Shown in pieces: positions 1 to 11,508 of a stretch of DNA of 64,000 nucleotides (position 1 is its first letter; each line of letters opens with the position of its first letter). The notes below the pieces were generated by a model that worked only from the letters and a program-made list of their open reading frames with translations, had not been told where the DNA came from and ran no database searches. The translations under genes and the position numbers were made by a program. Source of the stretch: Prochilodus magdalenae (Eukaryota; Chordata; Actinopteri; Characiformes; Prochilodontidae); assembly GCA_024036415.1 (NCBI GenBank), contig JAMWET010006936.1, positions 1,713,501-1,777,500 on the forward strand, read 5' to 3'.

Positions 1-596
1 AAGGCCTCCTTCGTCGCTGTCTATATGCTCCCATGACTTTTTAGCTACTCTAGCCTCAGAGCTACAGCATAAAACACAGGGCTTTGGCTGACTGGGAACG
101 TTGGTGGAAAAAAGGGAATCACTGCTTTAATAAAAGGCCATATAAACCAAACAGCAGGCTGCAGTAGACTGCATTGGTGCTGGAGACTGGGACAAAACTC
201 ACAGTAACTGAACATGAGCATCTCTCTCTCTCTCTCCTTCCCTCTCTGCCCCTTCCCCTGTTCCCCTAGACAGCCTCCTCACTGAACCCACATACTGTAC
301 CCACAAATAGGGGACAGGATGACCCCTGTGTGTCCCTCTCCAAACACACACTGAACTCTCTAGAGACAGGACGGAGGATGAATACTCTCTTTCCTCCCTC
401 TTTACCTCCCTCCCTCCCTCGTTCCCTCTCTCCAGCACTACCTAGGCCTGCCGGAGTGTGAGGCTGCCACGCGCGTCAGCTGCAACGGTAATTGGAACAT
501 AATGGAACATTTTCGGCGGCTGAGCTGAACCCTTTGCCCTCATCACCTCCTGAACCACTCACAAAATAGGCCCACGCTCCATTGCAAAAGAGGAGT

Positions 597-598
<2 letters not shown>
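1..598. other. Non-coding, CT-rich patches
   Basis: No coding exon seen. CT-rich patches lie near 211-250 and 385-435. The sequence CCATATAAAC near 138-147 resembles a TATA box but no promoter context supports it. The stretch 440-560 is of higher complexity and GC content than its surroundings and could be conserved non-coding DNA; nothing in it identifies a function. Confidence 0.5.

Positions 599-630
<32 letters not shown>
599..630. repeat. (CT)n microsatellite
   Basis: Sixteen uninterrupted TC dinucleotides, followed by a short CA-rich run. A typical vertebrate microsatellite with pyrimidines on the + strand. Confidence 0.95.
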
Positions 631-632
<2 letters not shown>

Positions 633-738
633 TCTCACACACACATACACACATCTTGAGCCTCTGATTGACCGTCTTGGCAGTCTTTGTTCAAATACAC
701 ACACAGTCCACCTCATATAGCCTTAATATACCCGGGCG

Positions 739-816
739 CACACACACACACACACAGGCACCCACACACACGCCCATACACCTGCTCGTTTTTTGTGATT
801 TATCTTCTGCAACATG

Positions 817-848
<32 letters not shown>
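739..848. repeat. Two (CA)n microsatellites
   Basis: CA runs at about 739-756 and 821-848, with CA-rich sequence between and after them. They open two overlapping forward frames (668-946 and 687-929) whose Thr/His-rich products are artefacts of the dinucleotide repeat. Confidence 0.9.
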
Positions 849-859
849 GGCACTCACAC

Positions 860-1757
860 ACCTGCACTGCTTTATTACTTTTTTATTTTTCCACCGTTCT
901 CCTTCATAAGCAGTATAATCACAGGTTAAAGTCTGTTAGACAATAGAACCCTTAGAAAAGTAGGCCAGAGTCAATGATTAGGGGTCACGCTCAAAATCAA
1001 CATTACACTGATAAAGATATGATGACAACAGTAGATAATGCATTCACATCCTCAGAAGACAAGTCCTTCACCAGGTTCTCTTAGGATACTCTTTCTCTTT
1101 ACATTTGTCAGCGGAGCAGCAGCAAGGAAAATGGCGGATTATATGAGGGAATCTACCAGTCCAGGCTGTGAAGACAATGTTGTTTTAATAAGCACTTTTA
1201 ATACCCTTTCCAAGGATCTGAACTGGCATTTTTAAACAAGGCTGAAATTGACTTCCTGGTCACTTCCTGGAATCTTAATTGAATGTTCCATTCCACCTTA
1301 AGTGCTATAGCTTGTTGTAAATGTAGCACAGTTTAAGTTAGAACTGAAATTTCACAAAACAAACTGGCAAACAGGTAGCTAACAACAGCTCCCACTTCCA
1401 AGTCAAAGCCATGCTGAGTTATTTTATCACTGTTGGCTGGTTAAGGCAGATCATCTCAAATAAAAATAAAAAACCTGAATTCACTTGTGAATTGATGCCC
1501 AGATGGAAAGCGAGTACCTAGTATACATAACACTGGCTACTAGCAAGCCTCAAATAGCTAGGATAGCTAAAATAGTACAGTGGTGTAGCTTATTTACATG
1601 GAGGTTCACTTTTGCTCCTGTTTGTGGCTAATTCGACATGTTGCTTCTGTGTGATCATCGCACTGTATGTCAGCCAATCTGAGCAGAGTTCATTAAATCA
1701 TTCATGAGTTCACCACAAATGTGAATACAGCTCATTTCATTCTATGACCAGATCTCT
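860..1757. other. Unique non-coding sequence
   Basis: Moderately AT-rich, high-complexity DNA. A 65-codon frame at 1038-1235 includes ATGGCGG near 1131 but lacks convincing splice signals or a recognisable domain, so it is not called. Around 1290-1306 lies ATTCCACCTTAAGTGCT, a motif also found in variant form near 12,804, 31,960 and 58,479; it may be the edge of a small dispersed repeat. Confidence 0.45.
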
Positions 1758-1784
1758 AATGGGCGAATAAACCGTTCGCCCATT
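1758..1784. other. Perfect 10-bp hairpin
   Basis: AATGGGCGAA and its exact reverse complement TTCGCCCATT flank a 7-nt loop (TAAACCG), followed by an A-run. The stem does not extend further. It could be the core of an old inverted-repeat element or a local cruciform; no function is implied. Confidence 0.7.
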
Positions 1785-2094
1785 TAAAAAAAAAAAATTA
1801 AAATGCTGGATAAATATATTCTCTGTCATGTTTAAATTCAGCAATGTACACTGCATACCGTCCTTAAAAAAGGCCATTAAAAGTTTTTAGTTTAAAGATA
1901 CAGAGAAAATATGACTCCAACACCATGCAACTGCTGGGAGACCACCAAAACCCTCTACATCACAGTACTTAAAATCAAAATAAGATTTAAGATCTTAATA
2001 GGAGAAGCCATCCATCTTTCCACTGTGAGCATACAGTTCAGCGGGATGGTAGAACCTAGACCTCAGCATCATTGATTAAGATTACTTGGATCAG
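1785..2094. other. AT-rich unique sequence
   Basis: Begins with a short A-run and continues as AT-rich DNA without long frames, tandem structure or recognisable transposon ends. I see nothing else in it. Confidence 0.5.
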
Positions 2095-2230
2095 GAGAAG
2101 CATGAGAAATTATTGCAGCCATATTCAGCTTTTTATTTCTCTACATCATTTAAGCACAGCAGCTGGCTTTTACATTGTGTTAGCATTTTGAATGTTGAAT
2201 GCGCAACAGAAAAGTTAAGAATGCTTTTGC
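2095..2230 (-). mobile_element. MITE-A fragment, diverged
   Basis: The core around 2115-2225, including a run reading CACAGCAGCTGG followed by a TTTACAxxGTGT-like stretch, aligns by eye with the interior of the complete copy at 59,583-59,839. Termini are not recognisable, so this is an eroded internal fragment. Confidence 0.55.
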
Positions 2231-2454
2231 TTAGTGTTAACAGCCACAACAATATGTGTCTATTAAGATTTTTTAAATGTTTTTTTTTAATTGTTCTAGA
2301 AAGAATAATGGCTTAAAGAACTGAGGATTGATACAGTGCATTTACGTATGCATATCTCTGTGTGGGTGTTTGTCATAGCTGCTCTCATGCCAGGCCGAAG
2401 CATCTAGTAATATTAATGTGCTATTGTACAATTAACTTCTGTGTAATTAAATCA

Positions 2455-2625
2455 TTAAGATGTAAACAAAGTCATTCAGAGCGGTTTGATGTAAAATGTT
2501 TCATTCGGGAGAAACCAACTGAGCCTGAATTGCTCACAGCGGTGGTGATAGCAAGCAGACGTCTGAAGAGTTTAATGCCTCCGAACGCTCCGTCACAGAA
2601 AGTTTATTATATGAAGTGGTTATGA
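2455..2625 (+). repeat. Dispersed repeat H, copy 1
   Basis: The segment TCATTCAGAGCGGTTTGATG and what follows resembles TCATTTAGAGTGGGTTGACG at 50,785 in order and spacing, suggesting an old dispersed repeat. The class is not known to me. An 87-codon frame across it (2362-2625) has no recognisable domain. Confidence 0.4.
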
Positions 2626-2629
2626 ATAC

Positions 2630-3626
<997 letters not shown>

Positions 3627-3627
3627 G

Positions 3628-3886
3628 TATATCGCCACTGTCCAATGAAAAACAAGTATCTCCAAAATGGTAACTTTACAGGTGAGCCCAAAACCTAGTT
3701 TAATTATAATGCAAGTCAATGGAACCAAACACCAAACACTTTAGGGCCATTTCTGTTGGCCCAGACATCATGAAATTTTAAATTGAACACACAATGTAAA
3801 TGGCAGATTTTGTGATTAAATTATGCATAAAAGTAAAAATCAACAAAAATGGAGATAAATGTTTTTCATTGGACAGCAATGATATA
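3628..3886 (+). mobile_element. MITE-A, complete copy 1
   Basis: Starts TATATCGCCACTGTCC and ends GGACAGCAATGATATA, giving imperfect terminal inverted repeats of roughly 40 bp that include a shared AAGTATCTCCA-like block. About 259 bp, no coding capacity. Terminal TATA is compatible with TA target duplication as in Tc1/mariner-mobilised MITEs (inference). The same structure recurs at 52,989-53,241 and, inverted, at 59,583-59,839, with fragments near 2.1, 9.65, 16.9, 59.9 and 63.0 kb. Confidence 0.85.
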
Positions 3887-4004
3887 ATCTACTATTACGA
3901 CTGTATGAAATAAGCTGCTTAAATGCAGTCTAGCTGGTTTTATCTCTGAGTCCTTAAACATTTTAATTTAAAATTTGCTTTATGTACAACTCCTCACCTA
4001 CCTC

Positions 4005-4585
4005 ATCTACAAGGCCAGAATCCTTATTGGATGGCTGTGATCTATCGGTTCTCGGGCAGCACACCGTTAAAAAGAGACTCGATTCTGTAGTGGGAATAAC
4101 TGCATGGGCTCAAGAACTCTTCCCAAAGCCATCGTCTCTAAGCACAGTCCATCGCTGCTTCCAGATATGCAAGTTAAAACCCTGCTATGTAAAGAAGAAT
4201 ACAAACATAATCAGCATTCAGAAATACCACCAGCTTCTCTGGAACTAAAGGAAAAGAAAAAAAGGAAAAGTGGAAACAAAATTCGACATTCTTCTTGAAA
4301 TAATGGCCGCTACGTCCTTTGCACTAGAGAGAAGATATTGACCATCCAGCTTGTTATCAGTTCGCAGCTCAGCAGCCAGCATCTGTGATGGTATGGGGAG
4401 CATTTGTGCACAAGGCATGGGTGAACTGAACATCTGTGGAGGCACTATTAAAGCTGAAAGTTCAAGTGAGAAGTCTTATTTCAAACAAGGAGAGGGAAGC
4501 CTTACAAAGTGCTGTTACAAGAGGTTGATAAACACAGCTGTAAACATGACCCTGTCTCAACTCTTTTAAAGCATGTTGTTGGCAT
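4005..4585 (+). mobile_element. Tc1/mariner-type relic (family B)
   Basis: Decayed DNA transposon. Conceptual translation around 4385-4460 keeps a degraded trace of the Tc1/IS630 transposase signature that normally reads V-M-V-W-G-S-I-S-A (here GMGSICAQGMG). The 3' part with CATGACCCTGTCTCAACTC matches my memory of a common teleost Tc1-like element. Frameshifts and stops destroy the gene and no terminal repeats are identifiable. Two more pieces of the same family lie at 6375-6780 and, inverted, 26,461-26,950. Confidence 0.7.
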
Positions 4586-4684
4586 CAAATGAGCATATAT
4601 ATGATCATATATATATATTGCTAAACCAATAAACCTGATTCCAATGTGTGACATACCTGGCAAATTAAAGATTCTGATGCTTTG

Positions 4685-4687
<3 letters not shown>

Positions 4688-4742
<55 letters not shown>
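4688..4742. repeat. (AT)n microsatellite
   Basis: About 27 uninterrupted AT dinucleotides just downstream of the Tc1 relic. The minus-strand Tyr/Ile frames crossing it are not genes. Confidence 0.95.
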
Positions 4743-4746
<4 letters not shown>

Positions 4747-5035
4747 CACAATATACACAATGACTCCACATATACACAATAAACACAGACGATTACAATA
4801 TACAATCTTCATAATATACACAATATACATTCAATAAACCAACTACAAATAAAATACAGTTTGCTACATTATTATTTACAAACAGTATAAAGCAGTAGTG
4901 ACATGTATGACATATAACAAGAGCACAGACTGTTAACAAGTATTACTCTAAAGGAAAAGCACAATAAAGAGGAAGAAAAAGAATAAAGAGCCAGGAATAT
5001 ATGAATATCTGAACTACAGGTCTAATCTTTAATAT
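4743..5035. other. AT-rich, ATACACAAT-rich spacer
   Basis: AT-rich DNA with several imperfect copies of ATACACAATA within the first 100 bp, probably decayed simple sequence derived from the adjacent AT array. Nothing else seen. Confidence 0.5.
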
Positions 5036-5039
5036 GCTA

Positions 5040-5580
5040 ATGTCTAATATGCTGTCTGCTGTCCATGTGCCCCCTAAATGGCATGGACTCTACAAGACCT
5101 CTGAAGGTGCTCTGTAGTATCAGCCACCAAGACATTAGCAGCAGATCCTTTAAGTCCTTTATGTTGCGAGGTGGAGCCACCGCAGATCGGCCTTCTGGTT
5201 CCAGCACATCTCACATTTGCTCAGACTGAGATCTGGGACCTTGAAAACCAGTGCAACACCTTTGACCTTTTGTCATGTTGCTCAAACCCTGTGTTCAGTG
5301 AGGTAAAATGATCCTGCTTAAACAGGCCGCTGCCATCGAATAACAGAGGTCCACATAAATGTCCGTATCCAGGGTTTTCCAGCAGAACATTTCCCAGAGC
5401 ATCACACTCTGTACTTGGCTTGCCTTTTTCCCACAGTGCATTCAGATGCCATCACTTCCTCAGGTACACAGTGCAGACATACCTGGTGGTCCATGTGATA
5501 TAAAGCAAAACAGGACTCATCAGACATTGTTTTTATTGGAGCTCAGTTCTGAGAACAGATGGACTGGAGGTCTTTAAACG
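5040..5580 (-). mobile_element. Tc1/mariner-like relic (family D)
   Basis: Read on the minus strand this resembles a widespread teleost Tc1-like element; recognisable landmarks on the + strand are GACTCTACAAGACCTCTGAA near 5088, TTTCCCAGAGCATCACACTC near 5391 and CAGGACTCATCAGACATTG near 5512. Multiple frameshifts and internal loss leave no usable transposase frame. Identification is by memory of the repeat. Confidence 0.65.
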
Positions 5581-5584
5581 TTTC

Positions 5585-6365
5585 AGATATAAACGGGTTA
5601 ATGTCTCAATAATAGGCCTAAAGTTGAATGAATTTTGTACATTAGACTTATTGCACCGTCCGTCCCTTGTCCATTTCAGACAGGCTTTTTCCAGGTTGAC
5701 TAGTGTCTTTTATTTTTGTGCCGTTTGGTATGAAATGTAACTTCATACTGACATTTCATACCTTTAGTATGTAAAGTAACTTTATAGTTGCATCTTTGCT
5801 GGCTCCAATTATCATTAGTGGGGTCTTCTGAGGTTTTGTCAGTCACAGGGAATCACAAGTCATACAGTACGTACCTCCAGCTGCCAGCCCCCCTCCTTCA
5901 CTAAATAAGCCACAGGCCTTTTAGGCGGCTGCTGAGTTTTAGAAACAGCTGCGCAGTCATAACAGTGTGTGTGTGCCTAGACTCAATGTAGGGCTCTCTC
6001 ACACATCTCTTGGTGCTTCAAAGGCAATCTGATACACCAGACACACACACACATCGCACATGTGAGCAGTTTCCATACATGTGCACATACTTAGTACGTC
6101 CATGCACACATATACATACACATCACAAGTGTCTTGAGGTATCCTGCGTTGAGATGATTGGGATCCGATCTTACTTTTTATTTTGTGATTTCCAAAGTCT
6201 TACTGACAGACTGAAATCCCAGAATGAATCATAGCCTTTGTCTCCCAGATTGAGTTCTAAATGTGAGGGAGCTGCAAGAACAGAAAAGGTGAAAAGGAGA
6301 GCCATCTTGGTACACTAGCGGAATAGTAATCAGCCATAACATTTTTGGTCAGCTAAGATTCTTGG
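5585..6365. other. Non-coding, minor CA-rich patch
   Basis: Contains a near repeat of TATGAAATGTAACTTCATAC-like sequence around 5730-5785 (short inverted structure) and CA-rich stretches at 6040-6125. No gene or transposon end recognised. Confidence 0.45.
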
Positions 6366-6374
6366 TCAGCTAAC

Positions 6375-6780
6375 TGACGTATCTACAAACCCAGTTCCAA
6401 GCATTCCTGAAATGGATGTCTGCTAAAAGTAAAAGTTGGGACCTGGCAATTTAGGACTAGGAACATTATGAACATTGTGCTCAAAAATCTTAAACTGGAG
6501 ATGCGGTCCCATTCGGATTTAACAGAAGCGTTCAAGAATAGTTCTAGTTCTTTAGGAGCAGGCATGCCACTTTTGCCTGTTTCACCCTCTACATTATACA
6601 TAATACATCTATGATTAAAAGATTCAGGGAATCCAGAAAAATCTCTATGCATAAAGGAAAATGATGACAACCACAACTGAATTGCCATGACCTTCGACCC
6701 TCAGATGGCACCACATTAAAAACCGACGGGACTCGCAAATGTGCATTTGTCTTAGTAAGGAGGAGTTTATGCATCACAAT
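6375..6780 (+). mobile_element. Tc1-like relic (family B), 5' part
   Basis: Sequence from about 6475 to 6750, with AAAGATTCAGGGAATCCAGA at 6618, corresponds to the 5' half of the family whose 3' half is seen at 4005-4585. It is truncated and full of indels. Overlapping minus-strand frames (6383-6688, 6589-6777) are shadows. Confidence 0.55.
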
Positions 6781-6789
6781 CCTGGACTG

Positions 6790-7079
6790 ACATTCAAGGT
6801 CACCTATGGAATAGCTGCTCTTTCATTTTACTTGACATATGGCACTAATGCACAAGCCTCACAGTCACTGAAATATTTTTACCACAATATCTGACTCTTT
6901 TTATCATAGTTTGTCCATAGATTGAATCGATGATTGAAATGCAGATATAATTCCACTGTTCCGACTGAAACACCAACTACCTGAGCAGTCATTTGTAATA
7001 GAAGCGCCTATTACCTATACCGCAATAATAAACCCCCATTCTAGGGTTTTAAGTTCTCCAGTCTGATGTTTTTGGTCTC
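6790..7079. other. Unique AT-rich sequence
   Basis: No frames, tandem repeats or element ends seen. Confidence 0.45.
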
Positions 7080-7378
7080 TTGTACAATGTCCAGACTGCA
7101 GGCAAATCGGATTTGTTTCTCAGATCAGATCTTTTGAGATGACTTTGCTCTTGCAAGTAATCTTAATTGGATTTGTGTGTCCAGATATCACCGTGGTAAT
7201 GACTATGTAGCCTTGCTGGTGATATGGTTTTCATACGTAGATGCAGGAGAGGCAGAGATGCAACATTTTCCCCTACAAACTCTTTGGCGCTATTCTGATA
7301 AAAATCACATTTTAAACCACCTTCAAATGTGATCTGATTCTGACTAAAGTGACCCAAAAAACGGATTTGGGCTGGCAG
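7080..7378. repeat. Probable MITE, imperfect inverted repeat
   Basis: AAATCGGATTTG near 7105 and GTGATCTGATTCTGACTAAAG plus AAACGGATTTGGG near 7330-7370 resemble the two arms of a known teleost hAT-like MITE with CAGATCxGATT motifs. The arms are diverged and boundaries are approximate. Confidence 0.4.
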
Positions 7379-7483
7379 TTTGAACATAGCCTATGACTGT
7401 TTCTTGATTCGCTCATTAGTTCCGGTATGTAGTGAATCAGTACATAGTCAATACAAATTTAGGAACTGGCTCGTCCCATGGAG

Positions 7484-8255
7484 GTGGGAACATTTACATT
7501 TAGAGCATTTAACAGATGCTCTTATCCAGAGCAACAAAGTGCTTAGTGTTCAGTCAGAGTATGTACAGAGGTTGGACAATGAAACTGAAACACCTGGTTT
7601 TAGACCGCAATCATTTATTAGTATGGTGTAGGGCCTCCTTCTGCGGCCAATACAGCGTCAGTTCGTCTTGGGAATGACATATACTGCGTCCTGCACAGTG
7701 GTCAGAGGGATTTTAAGCCATTCTTCTTGCAGGATAGTGGCCAGGTCACTACGTGATGCTGGTGAAGGTTCGTCCTTTTTGGTGGTATGCTGACATTACC
7801 CTGGATACCGTGGCTCTTGATACATCACAAAGACTTGCTGTCTTGGTCACAGATGCGCCAGCAAGACGTGCACCAACAGTTTGTCCTCTTTTGAACTCTG
7901 GTATCTCACCCATAATGTTGTGTGCATTGCAGTATTTTGAGCAAAACTGTGCTCTTACCTGCTAACTGAACCTTCACACTCTGCTCTTACTGGTGCAATG
8001 TGCAATTAATGAAGATTGGCCACCAGGCTGGTCCAATTTAGCCATGAGACCTCCCACACTAAAATCACAGTTGTTTCAGTTTTATTGTCCAACCCCTGTA
8101 TCTTAGCTAGTACTAATAAGTTAGAGTCTAAACACTCTTGAGTTAAACACAGGAGAAATCCACCACCTTGCAATCCCAAGCCAGTGCTCATACCTAGACA
8201 GAAGATAAGTTAAGGTCAGCATAAATGCAATGCAATGCATTCAGTATATACTATA
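7484..8255 (+). repeat. Older dispersed repeat split by a Tc1 insertion
   Basis: The left part (7484-7565) contains the very common teleost repeat motif CATTTAACAGATGCTCTTAT followed by CAGTCAGAGTATGTACAGAG. The right part (8101-8255), with AGAGTCTAAACACTCTTGAG, is what I remember following that motif in uninterrupted copies. The family-A Tc1 derivative sits between them at a TA. Class of the host repeat is uncertain. Confidence 0.5.
7566..8098 (-). mobile_element. Tc1-like deletion derivative (family A), copy 1
   Basis: Flanked by TA on both sides, with terminal inverted repeats CAGAGGTTGGACAATGAAAC and its partner ending TTTTATTGTCCAACCCCTG. Length 533 bp. On the minus strand it keeps the transposase N-terminal coding part, then jumps directly to the extreme C-terminal coding part (minus strand of 7658-7766, encoding an L-A-T-I-L-Q-E-E-W-like stretch), so the catalytic core is deleted. 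It is non-autonomous. Compare 25,760-26,292, which has the same length but a different internal deletion. Confidence 0.9.
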
Positions 8256-8259
8256 CATC

Positions 8260-9360
8260 GATTCACTTAAGTGCTTCACATCTTCAATCTGAATTTTTCA
8301 CCATCTCGGTGCCAGGACAGAGACCAGTCTTGACACTGGTCTTCCATACATTTTGAGGGATGGCAGGTCCTGGAACACTGGCAGCTCAATTACGTATGAC
8401 AGTATGTAACGGCTCATCTGCTATGAGTAGCCATAATGTCATAACAGTCCAGTCATTTCATCAACACACTAATTGTCTTCACCCTGAGAAACTCAGATAC
8501 AGCTCTGCACTAGTCAAGCCTTTCCAAGCTGTGGCTAATACACAACAGATTACTAAATAAACATTATCATTTCAGCAAAGATTTAAACTGAAGTCTGTCA
8601 ATATTTCTGAAGGTGTCTAGTTAGCCTATTAGACAAAGCCTGTTAGCAGGTCAAGCTAATTTAGTGTCATGGTCTGACACTACAAGCTGGACCTGTAGCG
8701 CTATTTCCAGTCAGGGAGCACAGTAAACAGGCAATGCTCACTGGTTATTATAGTCCATTGTGGGAACTTTCAGAGAACGAAAGGTCCCAGTTATCAAAAT
8801 TCGTCTACCCCACATTCTTATGTCTGTTCTGGCCCAGTATGTAGATGGGTTTCAGCCCAGATTTGGCCCACATACTTAGAGTTAATAGGTGTGAACTACA
8901 TTTGGCCCAACTACACTGTTGATTTACAACATTCACAAGCTGGTCCACAATTATAGACACAAAGCAAAACTGTATAAGTTGTCCAGAATCTGACCTTGTT
9001 CTACCCTACATGCATAACCTCGGTCCATTAGCCAACAAGCCAGAATTGGACCTGAAGTGTCTGCTAACTGGTTTCCAGTGCACTTTATTATTTCTTACAA
9101 TGAGACACCCTAGAAAATTGCTGATTCCCTAAGCAGTACCCTGACTACTGAACAAGGGAACTCCTTGAGGCAGGCCCTAAGTCACCTTTGCAGTCAGTCC
9201 TTGGGATCAGCTAAGCAAATCACTATTGTCAGAACAAAACCTGGGAGGGCTGGGAGTGACTCAAAAAAGTCCAGTTGTATTGTCAATATTTCAATATGTA
9301 CAAGACATACCAGAACAAATAAGGTTCTGGTAGGATGTCACAGGTATCTGGAGCCATGCT
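8260..9360. other. Unique non-coding sequence
   Basis: No coding frame of note. Around 8830-8920 CTGGCCCAGTATGTAG and TTTGGCCCACATACTTAG give a weak internal repetition built on the word TGGCCCA. Otherwise I see nothing. Confidence 0.45.
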
Positions 9361-9362
9361 GA

Positions 9363-9605
9363 CTACAGTGCATTCCACAGTTGCTGTATTTCTAGTCATG
9401 TGATATGTTGCATTGTCTTGTTGGAAGATCCCATTCGTACCATGGAAAAACAATCAGCATGTATGGATGTATGTGATCTGGAATAGTGGATTCATACTCA
9501 AATCTGTTGAGTGTGTCTTCCTGGATGAGTGGGCCCAGAGAATGCCACAAAAACATGGCTTCCTTCATGAGCTACGTGCAGCCGCCGTAGGAAACGGTCA
9601 TAATA
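9363..9605 (-). mobile_element. Tc1/mariner-like relic, minus strand
   Basis: GCATTGTCTTGTTGGAAGAT near 9411 and TTCCTGGATGAGTGGGCCCA near 9519 resemble the antisense of a teleost DNA-transposon transposase (the phrase coding for a Q-Q-D-N-A-type region reads this way on the opposite strand). Only a short decayed piece remains, with no termini. Confidence 0.45.
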
Positions 9606-9639
9606 ATGTGACTTGACTATGTCATTTGAAAGTGTGTGC

Positions 9640-9755
9640 AGTCAGAACAACTGTGGGAAATGGCCCAGAATTACCTGGATTACTGGTCCCATTGACCTAC
9701 ATACACAGTAAAGCATTTTTCCCTTCTCCTGTAAAGTTGTTTTGGAGATCTGAGA
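9640..9755 (-). mobile_element. MITE-A fragment
   Basis: GAAATGGCCCAGAATTACCT, CCCATTGACCTACAT and CCTTCTCCTGTAAAGTTGT occur in the same order and spacing as in the 59,583-59,839 copy. The outer inverted repeat ends are missing. Confidence 0.65.
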
Positions 9756-9849
9756 TTGTGTTCCGACACCAGTGAAATACCAAATGTAATGAAAGAGAAA
9801 ATCATGGTGTAGGGGGTATAAGAAGTACTTAAGTTTTGCAATATTATGT

Positions 9850-10590
9850 TTCATGATTATGTTTCAATTCTCAAAAACATATTGATTTTTAATGCATAGT
9901 TTACCTGCTACAATTGGTGAGAGGTAGTGGTAACTTTCCGACAACTAGACATTAGTGTTAATCTATCTTCAACTCCATCGTGAACAAGTACATTTGCATT
10001 TTTACAATATTTACAGTACAAATACGTTAAGTCTAAACTTCCCTTGAGCTAAGACGCTGCCCAAACAAGGGTCATTGCTAATTCCCAGAATGAATTAGTT
10101 ATCCAGCCTGTGCATATGGTGCACGACCTGACTGCTGTCAGGTAGTATGTCATTTTGTGTTGTGTTTAAACCCCCAGATCGCTAGATAGCAGTGCTGTCA
10201 CTGGACTCTTCCACCCCAATGTAAATTTAAGGATGCAGCACTAACATTAGCATATCTAGCCGAGTAGTTAAAGCTTTTATGCCAAGACACTACAATATAT
10301 TGTCGTGTATTTTGATATATTGAATCGTGGTCCCTGTGTTATAATATGTTTCATATCGACAGCTTCTTGTCAAAACACCCTTTTTATAATCAGATTCCAG
10401 ATGGAAAGAGAAACAAGGCAGATTAACACTTCACTAAACGGTGAATATCCAGTCTAACTAGTATACACACTATCTCTGCCTTATGCTCTTTCAGATTTCA
10501 GGGCACCAGCAATAATGTACCACCGTCTCAGGTTTAAACATTACTATGCTCTACGATTTCTGGCACATTTATTTCTCACATTTATTCGAC
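9850..10590. other. Unique AT-rich flank of the CpG island
   Basis: AT-rich, few CpG. An 82-codon frame (10,515-10,763) runs from here into the CpG island but has no domain or codon-level support. No repeat recognised. Confidence 0.45.
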
Positions 10591-10908
10591 TCAAGCATAC
10601 AGACGAACAGCATTCAGCTGTTCAGCCCGCAAAGCCGAACACGAGTTTCCCTCAAACCACCACAGAAGCAGCGCCGAAGCTGATGGCGGGAAAAACAGAG
10701 TCTAATTCAAACGGTAAAACGGTCGGTTTAGACAAAGAGACGCGGGGAGAAGCAGACTGCTAGGCTTCTCTGTGTTCCGCGCTCTCCCCCCGGTCAGAGT
10801 GAGAGAGGGAGAAACAGGGAGAAAGCAGCAGCGCAAAGCCGGGCAATAGCTTTCCATCGCCGGCTTACTAATCGGCTCCTTTGTTGTGCTCCATGCGTGC
10901 CTGTCCCT

Positions 10909-10918
10909 GTCACATGAC
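10909..10918. promoter_or_regulatory. E-box GTCACATGAC
   Basis: Palindromic CATG E-box in the GTCAxxTGAC context bound by bHLH-ZIP factors of the USF/MITF/TFE class. It lies inside the CpG island, which makes it more credible than an isolated match. Confidence 0.45.
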
Positions 10919-10921
10919 CGC

Positions 10922-10935
10922 GTTTCCATGGCGAC
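10922..10935. promoter_or_regulatory. X-box-like site (RFX)
   Basis: GTTTCCATGGCGAC fits the RFX X-box pattern of two half-sites around a 2-bp centre (GTTNCC AT GGNRAC). X-boxes are typical of ciliary and MHC class II promoters. Only the match is seen; binding is inferred. Confidence 0.5.
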
Positions 10936-10953
10936 CGAGGTCTGAGTAATCAT

Positions 10954-10961
10954 TTGCGCAA
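10954..10961. promoter_or_regulatory. C/EBP palindrome TTGCGCAA
   Basis: Perfect 8-bp C/EBP-type palindrome, 19 bp downstream of the X-box-like site. Preceded by TGAGTAATCA, an AP-1/Maf-like half-site. Occurrence in a CpG island supports a regulatory reading. Confidence 0.45.
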
Positions 10962-11498
10962 TGACCTTTATTCCCCCGGGGGGGAGGAGGAGGAGGAGGA
11001 GGAAAGGGAGGGGGGGCAGGGGGAAGAAGGGGGGCTCGAATGAAAGCCGAGCCAGCAGAAGCAGAGAGAGAGAGGGAGAGAGAGCAGCAGAGCGAGGCGG
11101 TGGGGACACACGCACACACACCCAACCCGAGAAAGGGGGAGGAAAAAAACAGCAAACTGATTTTCTCTTAGCGGCGCTGAGAAGAATCCGCTGGGTTAGA
11201 TAACGAACACAGGAGGAAGAAGAGGAAAGGAGGAATGCAGCAGCTCTGAAAAAGATAGCGGAGATAGAGAGAGGCCAACTGTGGGGAGGAGATGGCGGTA
11301 AAATGGAGGTTTGAACCCCTTGGCTGGGGTCTCGGGAAAAGAGCCGTTGGGCCGACCCGCTCCCAACATGCAGAAACACGAGTTAGTTCAGCTACTCGGT
11401 TATTCGGCTTCGACTTGTTTACTCAACAGATTAACGGCTCGTTTCCTTACTGCTCGTTTTTGAGGTCGAGGCTGGTAACGGCCTCCCAGAGTTCAGAC

Positions 11499-11508
11499 GC
11501 CACGTGAC
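11499..11508. promoter_or_regulatory. E-box GCCACGTGAC
   Basis: CACGTG core in a near-CLEAR/USF context at the downstream edge of the CpG island. A second strong E-box about 590 bp from the first. Confidence 0.45.

Noticed and set aside
1098..1235. Short exon with TTTGTCAG acceptor and ATGGCGG start
   Set aside because: The acceptor and start are plausible by eye but the 35-codon reading has no domain, donor or conservation evidence.
10702..11379. 225-codon minus-strand frame across the CpG island
   Set aside because: Pro/Ser/Leu-rich shadow of purine-rich CpG-island DNA; no recognisable domain.
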